64,000 nt of DNA from Diadophis punctatus similis (Eukaryota; Chordata; Lepidosauria; Squamata; Dipsadidae). Under the pieces are notes generated by a model that did no database searches, was not told the DNA's origin, and saw only the letters and a list, made by a program, of their open reading frames with translations. Positions 19,112 to 51,784 of this stretch are shown in pieces. The translations under genes and the position numbers were made by a program. The stretch lies in assembly GCA_023053685.1 (NCBI GenBank), contig JALIGW010000058.1:3558045-3622044 (forward strand), read 5' to 3'. The stretch's first letter is position 1. Every line of letters starts with the position of its first letter.

Positions 19112-19594
19112 CAGAGGTCTCCAAACTGGACAACTTTAAGATTTCTGGGAGTTGAAATCCACAAGCCTTTAAATTCTGGGAATTAAAGTCCACAAGCCTT
19201 TAAATTCTGGGAATTAAAATCCACAAGCCTTTAAATTCTGGGAATTAAAATCCACAAGTCTTCAAATTCTGGGAATTAAAAGTCCACAAGCCTTTAAATT
19301 CTGGGAATTAAAGTTCACAAGCCTTCAAATTCTGGGAATTAAAATCCACAAGCCTTTAAATTCTGGGAATTAAAGTTCACAAGCCTTCAAATTCTGGGAA
19401 TTAAAATCCACAAGCCTTTAAATTCTGGGAATTAAAGTTCACAAGCCTTCAAATTCTGGGAATTAAAATCCACAAGTCTTCAAATTCTGGGAATTAAAGT
19501 CCACAAGATTTTTACAAGTCCTCACCCTGGATGGCTGGGGAATTCTGGGAATTGAAGTCCACAACTCTTAAAGTCACCAGTTTGGAGACCTCTG
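19112..19594. repeat. MITE-P with its interior expanded into a 31-bp tandem array
   Basis: Both MITE ends survive (cagaggtctccaaactgg at the left, agtttggagacctctg at the right). Between them aaattctgggaattaaa units repeat about 11-12 times with 31-bp spacing (19171, 19202 and on to about 19500). Confidence 0.85.
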
Positions 19595-19782
19595 ATCAGG
19601 TGGAATTTGACCTGGTTGAGAATATGTCTCTGGGTCAAAGCAGGATTCACTATAATTGTTCGTTAAAGTGGTTTGGGATGGCTTTCTGAATTCAGCACTC
19701 AAAGAGCGCCCCTTGTGGGTTCTGAACACTTCACCTGGTACCCACGACAGCCTATTAATAGCTACTCCACAACGGTTCAGTT

Positions 19783-20044
19783 TATTTATTTATTTATTTA
19801 TTTATTTATTTTGTGAGATTTATATACCGCCTCACAGTGCAAGCACTCTCTAAGCGGTTTACACCAGTAAGCAATGTATATTTACATTGCCCCCAACAAT
19901 CTGGGTCCTCATTTTACCTACCTCGGAAGGATGGAAGGCTGAGTCAACCTTGAGCCGGTGAGATTTGAACCGCTGACCTGCGGATCACAGTCAGCTAAAG
20001 TGGACTGCAGTACCCCACTCTAACCGCTGCGCCACCTCGGCTCT
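19783..20044 (-). mobile_element. tRNA-derived SINE-1, complete
   Basis: Reads on the - strand from a gccgaggtggcgcagcggtt head (A box) through the ggttcaaatctcaccggc B-box region to a tail ending in (AAAT)n, seen here as TTTA repeats. Confidence 0.85.
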
Positions 20045-20269
20045 GCTCCCAATGCCACATTCCTGAGTTAGGAGTTCCTCTGCAGGCGTGCAGAGTGCCT
20101 GGGGGCACCTGGCTGCTAAAACTCCACGGCGCCTGGTTTGCACCTTTGAAAGTAACACAATGGGAGCAGATGTGACTCCTGAAGGAATCCCGACCTGCGT
20201 TCCTGCAAAACCTTCCGGCTGGCTCGTCACATTATTTATAGGCTCACCTGTATTATATAAAAGTACAGG

Positions 20270-20657
20270 TAAGCCCTCGAATTACGGCCACAACCGAGAC
20301 CAGAATTTCCACTGCTAAGCAAGGCGGTTTGTTAAAATGAGTCACGTCCAATTTTGCAATCTTTTTATTTTTATTTGCCACAATTGTCAAGCGAAACACC
20401 GCCGTCGTTAACCGAGTAATGCGGTCGTTAAGTGAATCTGGCTTTCCCGTTGACTTTGCCGGTCGGAAGGTCGCAAAAGGGGATCAAGTGACCCTGGGAC
20501 ACTGCAACTGTCATAAGTACAAGCCAGTTGCCAAGCGTCTGAATTTTGATCCCGTGACCATGTTACAAAGGATGGAACTGAAAAACAGTCCCAAGTCACA
20601 TTTTTCAGTGCCATCATAAATTTGAACGGTCATTAAATGAACTGTTGTAAGTTGAGG
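20270..20657 (+). mobile_element. TIR element A, near complete
   Basis: From caggtaagccctcgaattac to gtaagttgaggga, with all internal blocks in order. Confidence 0.75.
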
Positions 20658-20659
20658 GA

Positions 20660-21037
20660 ACCAAGAAAGGGATTTAAAAAATAATAATTAAACAACAACA
20701 ACACAGCAGAGTCTTTGGAAATGGCTGGCAAAAGATGGCGTCTGTGGAGGCCCAAAAGATTATAACAGAATAATAAGAGTTGGAAGTCTGCAAATCTCAC
20801 CATTTAATGCAGTTTTTTCTCGAGTACAGAGTGCTGCGAATGGTCTGCCATTGTGTGATTTACACTATTTGTGCAAGGATGTTCTAACCTCTCGGAGGTT
20901 GTCGTGACTTCAGCCAGGTTGGTTCAGGTGGAGGATGAACGTACGGGAGAGACCCAGAAAATGGGTTTAATTAATTTATATTGCCCCTTTGTAATATTTA
21001 TATTTATAACCAACATGAGGTGGCAAACTTACTCAAT
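20660..21037. other. intergenic, nothing recognised
   Basis: Unique-looking sequence with short A-rich stretches. Confidence 0.35.
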
Positions 21038-21039
21038 TA

Positions 21040-22021
21040 CCGTATTTTTCGGAGTATAAGACGCACCTTTTTACCCTCAAAAAGAGGGTGAAAACCTGGG
21101 TGCGTCTTATACACCGAATGTAGCCCCACCCTGCCACCCCCACCCTTTGGCCTCTGCCTCCCAGCAATTTACCTCTTTGCAGCAAACAGGGCAAAGCACA
21201 AGAAGAGATAAACTGCCTCCTGATCTACAGCTGACAGGCTTGCAAGCCACGTGGTAAAATGAAACTAACTACGGTGGCTGTAATGTGACAAATTGCTGGG
21301 AGATAAACTGCTGGCAATATTAGGCTGCTGAAATCAAATGGAGGCAAGCTTTAGCTGCTATGGCTCAGAGCTAGCGCTCTTGCCTCACAATCAGGAGGTT
21401 GTGAGTTCTATCCTAGGTAGAGGCAGATTCTGTTAATATGTTATTTTGTTAAATGTTTGTAGAGTGTTCAAATTATTAGACTTATTTTTTAAAGACTGCT
21501 TTATTATTGTTCTAGACAACTTAACAAAATGAAGAAGCTTTTTAAAATAAATGCTTGCTCTGAAGAGGCCCAGTGCTATTGTATCTTCTTTTAAATAGCA
21601 GAGAATACTTCCAGAAAGCCACATCAATTTTAAAGATCTGTAAAAGTATAATCTGAAATGTCCTGTTTTAGTATTTAGTATTAGTATTAAGTATTAGTAT
21701 TAAAATAAGGCAGCTGAGAAACCCTGACTTAGTCATGTTTGGAGTAGATCTGTTTAAATAATTGGGAGGAGTTAGTGTGATTACATTTAAGAAAACTTTC
21801 TGGGATTAATATACTGCCATAATGTACATTTCTCCAATTCTTTGCTATTTCTATGGGTCAGACACACATGCACAGAAATACACAGCAAACAGTGTATATC
21901 ATCTGTACTGTTTGCTGTTTGGCAAATTGCTGCGAGGCAGAGGCCTTTTTTCCTTATTTTCCTCCCCCAAAACTAAGGTGCGTCTTATACTCCGGTGCGT
22001 CTTATACTCCGAAAAATACGG
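21040..22021. mobile_element. TA-flanked mariner-like element C, long form (982 bp)
   Basis: Perfect-looking ends (ccgtatttttcggagtat and ctccgaaaaatacgg) with TA at 21038-21039 and 22022-22023. A SINE-4 head (gctcagagctagcgctcttg) is embedded at 21355-21435. The right end shows a short internal duplication of gtgcgtcttatactccg. Confidence 0.8.
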
Positions 22022-22082
22022 TACCCCTTCCTTCTACTATTTTCCCAACAACCACCCTGGTTGGGCTGAGAGTGTGTCTCCC

Positions 22083-22178
22083 AAGTGGCATTCATCCCTA
22101 AGGTGGGACTAGAACTTGCCGTTTCCTGTTGATTGGCCCAAAGCCTCCAAATCGGTTTTTATGCCTAAGGTGGGACTT
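22083..22178 (-). repeat. SINE-2 fragment, two tandem units
   Basis: Two copies of taaggtgggacta-type units in reverse orientation, cut by the following LINE fragment. Confidence 0.6.
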
Positions 22179-22185
22179 ATCATGG

Positions 22186-22740
22186 GTGTACCTAGGTACA
22201 CCCATATTACACCTATCCTCCGCGAGCTGCACTGGCTGCCCATTGGTCTCCGGGTACAATTCATCTTTAAAGCCCTACATGGCTTAGGACCAGGTTACCG
22301 CCGAGACCGCCTCCTACCGCACAGCTCCCTTCGACCAGTGAGATCCCACAGAGTCGGTCTCCTCCAGGCCCCATCGGCCAGACAATGTCAGCCGGCAGGT
22401 CCACGGGGGAGAGCCTTCTCTGTGGCAGCTCCGGCCCTCTGGAACCAGCTACCCCCGGAGATCCGGACCGCCTCCACCCTACTGGTCTTCCGTAAGGCAG
22501 TGAAGACCTGGCTCTTCCGTCAGGCGTGGGACCGTTGAGCTTGAGAATATCGGGGATATACTCCGGCCCAATGAAAGTAGCATGTATGTGTTTTTTAATG
22601 GTTTTTAAATTGTTTTTAACTTGTTTTTTTTAGATTTTGTATTCGATACGTTGTTAGCTGCCCAGAGTCCCTTGGGAGTTGGGCGGCATACAAATCTATT
22701 ACATAATAAATAAATAAATACATAAATACATAAATACATA
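22186..22740 (+). mobile_element. L2-like LINE 3' end
   Basis: Encodes the C-terminal part of an L2/CR1-clade ORF2 (ITPILRELHWLPIGLRVQF, then RGRAFSVAAPALWNQLPPEI and KAVKTWLFRQAW). A 3' tail with a cccagagtcccttgggag hairpin and a (TAAATA)n end follow. Confidence 0.85.
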
Positions 22741-23085
22741 AATACATAAATAAATAAATAAAACTCGCCGTCTCCTAGCGATTAGCCCAAAGTCTCCCAA
22801 CCGCTTTTTGTGCCTAAGGCGGGACTAGAACTCGCTGTCTCCTGGTGATTGGCCCAGTCACCCAGCCAGCTTTCGTGCTAGGGCGGGATTAGAACTCACT
22901 GTCTCCTAGTGATTGGCTCAAAGTCACCCAGCCAGCTTTCGTGCTAGGGCGGGACTAGAACTCACTGTCTCCTAGTGATTGGCTCAAAGTCACCCAGCCA
23001 GCTTTCGTGCCTAAGGCGGGACTAGAACTCACAGTCTCCTGTTCTGTAGCTTGGTGTCTTAACCAGTAGATCAAACTGGTTCTAG
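22741..23085 (-). repeat. SINE-2 with about four tandem units
   Basis: Reverse-orientation units with gactagaactc and ggcccagtcacccagcc. The tRNA-like head lies at about 23040-23085 (taaccagtagatc on the + strand). Confidence 0.75.
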
Positions 23086-23091
23086 TTGGGT

Positions 23092-23135
23092 TATCTAGTT
23101 GGGTCATGAAATGTCTGCAAGGGAGCAACCAAACT
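23092..23135 (+). mobile_element. Penelope-like terminal repeat, short piece
   Basis: tgggtcatgaaatgtctgca then accaaactcagagcatca, which is a decayed fragment. Confidence 0.5.
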
Positions 23136-23169
23136 CAGAGCATCAGGAACCGCACAGAATGTATAAAAT

Positions 23170-23531
23170 AGTTATTTACAACCCATCCCGAAAGTTATAA
23201 TTTACTGGTTTGTAGCATCCCCGTGGTCACATGATCAAAATTTGGATGCTTGGGAACTGGCATGTACTTTTGACTGTTGCATTGTCCCGGGAGGGGTGTG
23301 TGTGTGTGTCACGTGATCACCATTTGCAACCATCCCAGCTGGGTTTCAACAAGCAGGGTCAGTGGAGGAAGCCAGATTCGCTTAACGACGGCGTTATTCA
23401 CTTAACCGTAGCGATTCGCTTAACTGTGGCAGCAAAAGGGGTCACAAATGGGGCAAAACTGACTTCATTGTCTTGCTTAGCAACCGGAAGTTTAGGCACC
23501 GTTGTGGTCATAAGACGAGGACTACCTGTAG
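23170..23531 (-). mobile_element. TIR element A
   Basis: Ends cataagacgaggactacctg before TA. A short TG repeat is inserted at about 23297-23310. Confidence 0.7.
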
Positions 23532-23647
23532 CCTTTGACAACAGACCGGGGCACAAAATGCCACCTTGAGGTCCTGTATGAAAAGGAGATAAATCCTTAC
23601 ACACAACGCAGTTCATTAAAAACACAAATTGTCTTGTTCTTCTAATG

Positions 23648-23782
23648 CAGTGTTTCCCAACCTTGGCAACTTGAAGATGTCTGGACTTTAACTCCCAGAA
23701 TTCCCCAGCCAGCTTTGCTGGCTGGGGAATTCTGGGAGTTGAAGTCCAGACATCTTCAAGTTGCCAAGGTTGGGAAACACTG
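23648..23782. mobile_element. MITE-P copy with perfect 8-bp duplication
   Basis: 135 bp from cagtgtttcccaacct to ttgggaaacactg, flanked on both sides by ttctaatg (23640-23647 and 23783-23790). This is the best-preserved copy in the window and the clearest support for hAT-type insertion. Confidence 0.92.
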
Positions 23783-23790
23783 TTCTAATG

Positions 23791-24250
23791 CGTGAGAAAA
23801 AAAGACTCGTTCAACCAGAATTTTCTGCACTCACCTGTCATCCTTCTGCTGCAGCATTTTCTGCTATAAAAATTAAATTTCCCCCCTCTCCTCTTTGCAA
23901 AAGCGGGGTGGGTGGCACCGTTCCTAGGTCCCCCCCCGCACCATCTTAAGCAGAAGCCCTCTTTGGTGTTCCTACCAGGATCAAATCCCATCTGGCTGTG
24001 AGCACGTGAGGAGGAGGGGGGTTTGCCATCTTGGCAGCCCAGCTCAGAGTCTGCCCCCCCCCCTCTCTGCCATCTTCCTTTTGCCAACAGCCACCTGCCC
24101 ATTCCAGCATGCCGCTTGTCTTCCCCGCTCGGCTTTCAAGATCAAGGAAAAATTGTTGGCTTTAGCAACCATACCCGGTGGGAACCCTTCGGCTCTTGGT
24201 TGTTTTGGTAATCTTTGAGTGACAGATGTCTTTCTCTTGCTCTTTTGTCT
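23791..24250. other. intergenic, nothing recognised
   Basis: GC-richer unique sequence with poly-C runs and no supported ORF. Confidence 0.35.
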
Positions 24251-24255
24251 TTCCA

Positions 24256-24608
24256 GATAGAATAGAATAGAAACGTAAGAGAGTTGGAAGGGACCTTGGA
24301 GGTCTTCTAGTCCAACCCCCTGTTCAAGCAGGAAACCTTATTCCATTTCAGACAAACAGCTGTCCAATCTCTTCTTGAAAACCTCCAGTGATGGAGCACC
24401 TACAACTTCTGGTGGCAAGCAGTTCCACTGGTTAATTGTTCTCACTGTCAGGAAATCTCTCCTTAGTTCTAAGTTGCTTCTCTCCTTGATTAGTTTCCAC
24501 CCATTGCTTCTTGTTCTACCCTCAGGTGCTTTGGAGAATAGTTTGACACCCTCTTCTTTGTGGCAACCCTTCAAATATTGGAAGACTGCTATCATGTCAC
24601 CGCTGGTC
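24256..24608 (-). mobile_element. CR1 LINE 3' fragment
   Basis: The - strand encodes [34 protein letters not shown] and EVFKKRLDSCLSEME. The 3' end terminates in agaatagaatag (+ strand), a short ATTCT-type tail. Confidence 0.88.
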
Positions 24609-24865
24609 ACCGTAAGACTGGGAGTTCTAGTCCCGCCTTAGGCATGAAAGCCGGCTGGGAGACTTTGCTCCAATCACCAGGAGACTGGGACTTCTAGTTC
24701 CTCCTTAAGGCATGATAATTGATCTGGGTGACCTTGGGACAATCCCTCCCTCTTAGCCCAACCCACCTCACGGGGTTCTTGTGGGGAAAACAGGAGTAGT
24801 ATTGGATATGTTCTCTGGCTTGAATTCTTTGTAAAAATAATAAAAGGCGGGCTATAAATAAAATA
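24609..24865 (+). mobile_element. SINE-2 fragment, two units plus 3' tail
   Basis: Two gggagttctagtcccgcc-type units followed by cccacctcacggggttct and a ttctttgtaaaaataataaa tail. Confidence 0.7.
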
Positions 24866-24878
24866 AGTAAACAGATAC

Positions 24879-25015
24879 CATCAGTGCTAGAAGGGAATGG
24901 GGTTTGAGGAGGAAAGGAGGAGATGGAGGGGACTATGGGGTCCTTGGTGCTCTCTGAGCTTGGTGGTTTTCTTGCAGACGTTTCATCACCATACTAGGGA
25001 ACACCTCAGTGCATT
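24879..25015 (-). mobile_element. Penelope-like terminal repeat
   Basis: Contains gcagacgtttcatcacc and a GGA-rich spacer. One unit only, with a decayed hammerhead-like core. Confidence 0.55.
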
Positions 25016-25194
25016 TTTTTTTAGTACGTGGCAACTTCGGTCTTTAAGCAACCAGTCCTCAAGGACTACCTGTATTCTTGGCTGTGGAAAGCATCCCTAC
25101 ATCACAGCTCAATTCGAAACCCTGCAGATCGATTGCCACCGCAATTCTTCTGGAGCAGAAGCCGAAAACTCACCTGGTGGCTCACTTTTTCAAG

Positions 25195-25960
25195 GCTTCA
25201 CATAATTGCGGGCATTCACCATGTCGGATATCACAGGTCACAGTACCACTTGTATAGGAGTGTGTGTGTGTGAGATGACCCAGGGCACAGCACAGAGATA
25301 ACACAAACAGCTGGCAGTTCAAACTGGCCCTTTTAGTGCTTCAACTCCCCCCCCAAAAAAACAAACCTCAAACAGCCTCTGGTCGCAATTAGTCCAGCCC
25401 AGTGCAGTCTGCAATAAATCCCAAATTTATCTAGCAAAACAAGAACAAAGCAAGGAGTTCAGGGAGCAAAAGATCCAGATAATCAGTCCAGAATGTCACA
25501 CAGGAATGCAAGGATTCTTGGCAAGTTCAAACGTCGGCACACAACATTCCAGGAACTCAGCATTTGTTCCCGACAAATGCATCTCCCCACAGCGTCTCCT
25601 TAAGTCTCATTCCCCAGGTGTGCCTGGTGAAGCTGGGCGGGGCACTCTCCTCGTGAGTGGCCTCCTCAGTCGGAGCTTATCCTGCCTCCTCTGCACTCTC
25701 CAAGCCCTTGCATCAGAAGGGGGTGGTTCATGCTCCTCGGCTGAGCTGTGTTCCTCCCTGCCTGCAGGCCTTGCTAATTCTGAACAGCCTTGCCTGGACC
25801 GACTCTGCCCTTCCCCAGTTTCCTCCAAGGCCCTCTCACTTGCTGTCAGTTCTTGTTCCAGCTCATCTTCCGCCTCAGAGTCAGACTCCGACGGGGGCAT
25901 GTCGGTGTGTGTGTGTCGTCTTCTCAAACCTTTCTTGGAAAAGACCCAGAAAGTCAACCA
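25195..25960 (-). mobile_element. LTR-retroelement-like remnant
   Basis: On the - strand an acidic open frame of 116 codons (SESDSEAEDELEQELTASER near its start) is followed by non-coding sequence with an LTR-like layout. It resembles the 48624-49300 element in composition and order. No terminal duplication was found, so both the class and the limits are uncertain. Confidence 0.35.
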
Positions 25961-26495
25961 GGGCTGCTGTTCTCATCTGAACGATTACGTGCCTCTGTAA
26001 AGAACGGTTTGTATGCTTTCCCTGAGCCAACTCAAGGCCACAATCCCACAGCGAAAAGTGTGGGCTGCGTACAACGCGTACCTTTCTCACAACACCGCTT
26101 GCTTTTATTTCCAGTTTCCCAGGGGAAAAAAAGGTATTTGGATGGCCGGAGATAAATAATAAAAAATAAAAATAAACGGCGGTTGTTCCTTCGGTGCCAG
26201 GAACCTCCACAATGGATATAATTGGACATTCAAGTACTGGCGTAACTTATACGCTGCTGCTCGGCGTGGGCTTGGAGTAGAGAGAGAGGATCACATGCTG
26301 GGATTTATGTTTTGCAGCTTCAAAGGTATTATCGGCTTCCGTTTCTTCTTGCCGGTAGCTCTGGGATTGCGATTCCCACTGATTTAGGAAAAAAATAGAA
26401 GTTTTAATTTTATTCTGCCTACTTGCTGCTTTTTTCTATGCCGAGGAGGATGTGTCATATCTATAGATCTTTTAGAATAGGGGTTTTTCCCCCCA
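25961..26495. other. intergenic, nothing recognised
   Basis: Unique-looking sequence with A-rich stretches at 26155-26180. Confidence 0.35.
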
Positions 26496-26610
26496 CAATC
26501 TTGGCCACTTGAAGAGGGGTGGACTTCAACTCCCAGAATCCCCCAGCCAGCAGATGCTGGCTGGGGGATTCTGGGAGTTGAAGTCCACCCCTCTTCAAGT
26601 TTCAAGGTTA
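26496..26610. mobile_element. MITE-P copy, no termini
   Basis: Two arms with ggggtggacttcaactccc and its complement, centred on gccagcagatgctggc. Confidence 0.75.
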
Positions 26611-26689
26611 AATTCTCCTTTAAAGTGATGTGCATTGAGGAGGGAAAAACCTCATTGCAGGTTAAAATCACCTTCAATGGCTTCAGCAG

Positions 26690-27212
26690 TAGTCCCTATT
26701 TTTACGAACGGGTGTTTCCTCGATTTAATGACGGTTCGTTTAGTGACTGTTCAAAGTTACAACGGCAATGGGGGGAAAGGGGGATTTATGGCCGTTTTTC
26801 ACACTTGCAGCTCTATTCTGATTGATTGAACTTACCACCCTTCATTTAGCCACTGTTACAAGAGCACTGAAAAAAGTTGAGTTGTGACCGGTTCTCACAC
26901 TTACGACCGTCGCAGCATCCCCACGGTCACACGTTCAAAATTCAGACATTTGGCAACCGGCATGTATTTAATGACGTTTGCACTCCATGTTGATCACTAT
27001 GGGATCAACGTTTATGATCTTTCCAGCCATCTTCCGACAAGCAAAATCGACAGGGCAAGCCAGATTCTCTTAATGACCCAACTGATTCACTTAACGGCAG
27101 TGATTCCTTTTAAGTGTGGCAAAAAGGTCATAAAATGGGTGGAAACTCACTTAAACTGTTTTGCTTAGCCAACAGAAATTCGGGCTCAATTGTAGTCATA
27201 AATCGGGGACTA
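26690..27212 (-). mobile_element. TIR element A, partly duplicated
   Basis: Contains the left part twice (26700-26815 and 26840-26970) and then the rest through gggctcaattgtagtcataa. Confidence 0.65.
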
Positions 27213-27474
27213 ATTGTATATACATATTATTTTGCCTGCCTGGATCCCAAAGGGGGCAGCTGGGATCCTTACGGAAAAACCATTGAAAAGGCCAAAGCCA
27301 GGTAGTTCTTGCTAGCAGGGGTGCATGGTTGTCTGGAAGGGGGCTGGAGATACTGGTTTCAATTGGGGGGGGAAGAGGGGGAAGGCAGGCAGAGGGGCCT
27401 CTTACCATCTTGCATTATTATTTATTGCATGGCACATACACATTTTGATTTTTAAAAAATCATCTTGCAATCGA

Positions 27475-27870
27475 AGGTTCCTTGGCGCTCTCTGAGCTTG
27501 CTTGTTTTCTGGCAGACGTTTCATTAACCAAATTAGGTAATGTCACCTGTGCTTGTGCACTGACGATGTTACCTAGTTTGGTAATGAAACGTCTGCCAGG
27601 AAACAAGCAAGCTCAGAGAGCACCAAGGACCCCACAGTCCTCCTCCATTCCACAAACCCCACTCCATGCAGCGCTGACGATGTTACCTAGTTGGGTTATG
27701 AAACGTCTGCAAGAAAACAACCAAGCTCAGAGAGCAGCATCAAGGACCCCAAAGTCGCCCTCCTACTTTCTGCAAACCCCTCTCCCTTCTAGCACTGATA
27801 CTGTTCCCTAGCTGGGTCCTGAAACGTCTGCAAGAAAACAACCAAGCTGAGAGAGCACCAAGGACCCCCT
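27475..27870. mobile_element. Penelope-like terminal repeats, inverted pair plus tandem copies
   Basis: A - oriented unit (27482-27545) abuts a + unit (27555-27620) head to head. Further + units lie at about 27665-27735 and 27795-27865. All carry gaaacgtctgc, while the CTGATGA side is mutated in each (ctgacga, ctgatac). Confidence 0.65.
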
Positions 27871-28476
27871 CAATTGCAACCCCGAGCTATAAATATCGCC
27901 CTTTACTGGCAATCTTCCAATTCTGCAGCAACCAGGTTGCAAAGAGAGAGAGAAAAAAAGAGCCCCAACCACGCGGGGGGGGGGGGCGCCGAGTGCCTCT
28001 TCGTGTGTGCTCCCTAGCGGCCGCTGAGAGTACTGCAGCCAAATGACCCGGCAAATGGTTGTACGAGAGGCCGGGGAGGGGGGGGGGGACACCGTTTCGG
28101 CCTCTCCCGCGGTTGAACTGGATCCGCGCAGTCTGCCAGCTTCGAAAACCCTCCCGCCGGACGCGGACGACGGGACACAGAAGCCCCAACCCGGCGGAAG
28201 GACGACGAGGACGCCTTATTACGAGGCGCCCAAAATGGCGGCGGCACCGCCTTCCTTGGCTCCGCCCCCAAGCCCTTCTCTCTACTAGCTCGCTCGCTCG
28301 CTCGCGCATGGCCTACTGGGACGCGGAGGAGGGGGGGCGGGCCCGGGCGGGGGAAGGGACACTTGCGCAGGCGCGGCTCCTCCCCCTCCTCCTCCTGACT
28401 CCTGTTCGTGCCGCTCGCCGGCCGCGCCTCGCCTCGCTTCGTCCTCGCGGTGCGAATTTCGACGCCGGGACGCGAG

Positions 28477-49932
<21,456 letters not shown>

Positions 49933-50149
49933 CAAGAGAGGCTTCCGTCTTCCCATTTCCCTGCTCTGGGGTAAACGATCATGTCGCAAGACTCTGGGCT
50001 GGCCTGTGGCAAATTGGGCATTGGGAGGGAGGGGGCGCTGATTGGGGGAAGAGGGGGCCTTTTGGGGGGGGCGGCAGCGTTGGGGCCTCTCAGCTTGGTA
50101 GAGCAAGGTGTACTGAGAGAAGAGAATTTTGAAGCTCAGGGTTGGACTG

Positions 50150-50395
50150 TGGGCTCCTTGGTGCTCTCTGAGCTTGATTGTTTTCTTGCAGACGTTTCAT
50201 GACCCAACTAGGGAGCACCATCAGTGCTAGAAGGCAGTGGGGTTTCCTCTCTGCTTATATACAAGTAGCTTGCCCCGTCAGTATCTGTGGGATACTGATT
50301 CTTGCTGTTTCCTTGATTAGCTTTTTGGTCGCCTTCTAGCACTGATGACGTTACCCAGCCGGATCGCGAAACGTCCGCGAGAAAACCAAAGTGCA
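50150..50395. mobile_element. Penelope-like inverted pair in the FKBP1A 3' UTR
   Basis: - unit at 50155-50230 and + unit at 50335-50390 around a core with ctctgcttatatac and cttgccccgtcag. The + unit keeps the CTGATGA and GAAACGTC cores but has GC-altered stems. Confidence 0.68.
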
Positions 50396-50754
50396 TTAAA
50401 TCACACAACGTACACCCCACCCCACCCCCCCATTGTGACACACCTTTCGTCTTAAAACTCCCAGGCACGAAGAGGTGGGGGAATGCCAGCCTCTGCCAAC
50501 CCTCCCGCCCCCTCCCCCTCCGGAGGGCAGCCGCCAACCCGCGCTCTTATTTTTGTCTTGACAGGTTCGGCACACGGAGAACCCCAGAGATCTTCGCTTC
50601 GAGATGAACGCACACCAATTTGTATGGAGCTTTCCCGGCTACCCGCCACTCTTTCGGTGTCGCCCTCCACCCCGATTTGAATGTTTCTGAGCCGCTCGGT
50701 TCCTCCGCTTCCTCCGTTCTCCTTTGATGAGTTTTTTTTGAACCTGACGCAAAA

Positions 50755-50851
50755 AAACATGGCCCCTTTAAGACGGGTGGACTTCGACTCAGCAATGCTG
50801 GCTGAGGAATTCTGTGAGTCGAAGTCCGCCCGTCTTAAAGGGGCCATGTTT
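50755..50851. mobile_element. MITE-P hairpin in the FKBP1A 3' UTR
   Basis: Arms 50755-50791 and 50815-50851 pair over 37 positions with a single G-U and a 23-nt loop. The arms share catggcccctttaagacggg. Confidence 0.85.
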
Positions 50852-51658
50852 GTGGACCCCCCTTCTCTGTGCTATAAACCTCAGCTTTTTTTGGGGGGTG
50901 GGTTGTGGGTTGGGAAGGAGGGAGGGGGGGACAATCATGTTCTTTAATCTTATTATTTGAGGGGTTTTGGGGGGTGTAGGCTTGAGTTGTGTACAATTGA
51001 GGCGTTCTTTCCCCTTTGGTAAAAAATCTTTTTTTTTTTTGCAAGGATCATGTTAAAATGCTACTGGAAGTCCCCGCCAAGCGGTTGGAGGGGCTTTAAG
51101 AGAGGGGATCCCCCTCCCCGTCAGCCCTAGCCGACATCCGAGGGTCCTCTGTCCTCCCCCACATTCCCCCCCCTCTCCCAAAATCGCTTCCATCCAAGAC
51201 GGTTTCTCGCCACAAGAACAGATCCGTGGCTTTTAAACTCCCATTTTTTTCCCCACAGACTTTTTAACTCCCAGCAGTCCGACGACGAGCGAAACTCAAC
51301 TCAACTGCTGTTTGCCGTAAAGTGAGGACGGGGGGGGGGAACGTCCCGCCCTTCCCCATCCCACCCACCCCCCACCCACCCCCAAAATACCCGTAAGTTC
51401 TTTATGGAAAACTGATGCTGGTCGTCTGCAGCTCTTGCGACCCTCCCACCCCCATTTCTTCCCACGGGCCATCCCTTCTTTCGGCGGTCCCCTTCCCCAT
51501 CCCACCCCCTCCCTCTCCGGCCCTCTTTCCCCCCTCCCCTCTCCACCGTCGTGAGTTTTGGTAAGAGAATCGCCACTGCCCTCCGCTTTCCACGTCCACA
51601 ATCTTCCTCTTCCTCATCTTCCTCATCATCATGTGAACGTATAGAGTTTTATTACTGC

Positions 51659-51664
51659 AATAAA
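51659..51664 (+). promoter_or_regulatory. FKBP1A: FKBP1A poly(A) signal
   Basis: AATAAA in tactgcaataaaaatgcttt, followed by a GT-rich tract at 51727. Confidence 0.8.
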
Positions 51665-51723
51665 AATGCTTTATGCTGGCTTTTCTCAAACCCTCCCCCG
51701 GGTCTGGTGGCGAGTGGGTTTTC

Positions 51724-51724
<1 letters not shown>

Positions 51725-51784
<60 letters not shown>

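Larger units (their letters stand above)
49933..51685 (+). other. FKBP1A: FKBP1A 3' UTR
   Basis: About 1.75 kb from the stop to just past the AATAAA at 51659. It contains a Penelope-like inverted pair and a MITE-P hairpin, both therefore expected in the mature transcript. Confidence 0.75.

Noticed and set aside
25607..25957. Acidic 116-codon - strand frame as a host gene
   Set aside because: Low complexity, no splice context, and it sits in an LTR-like remnant.
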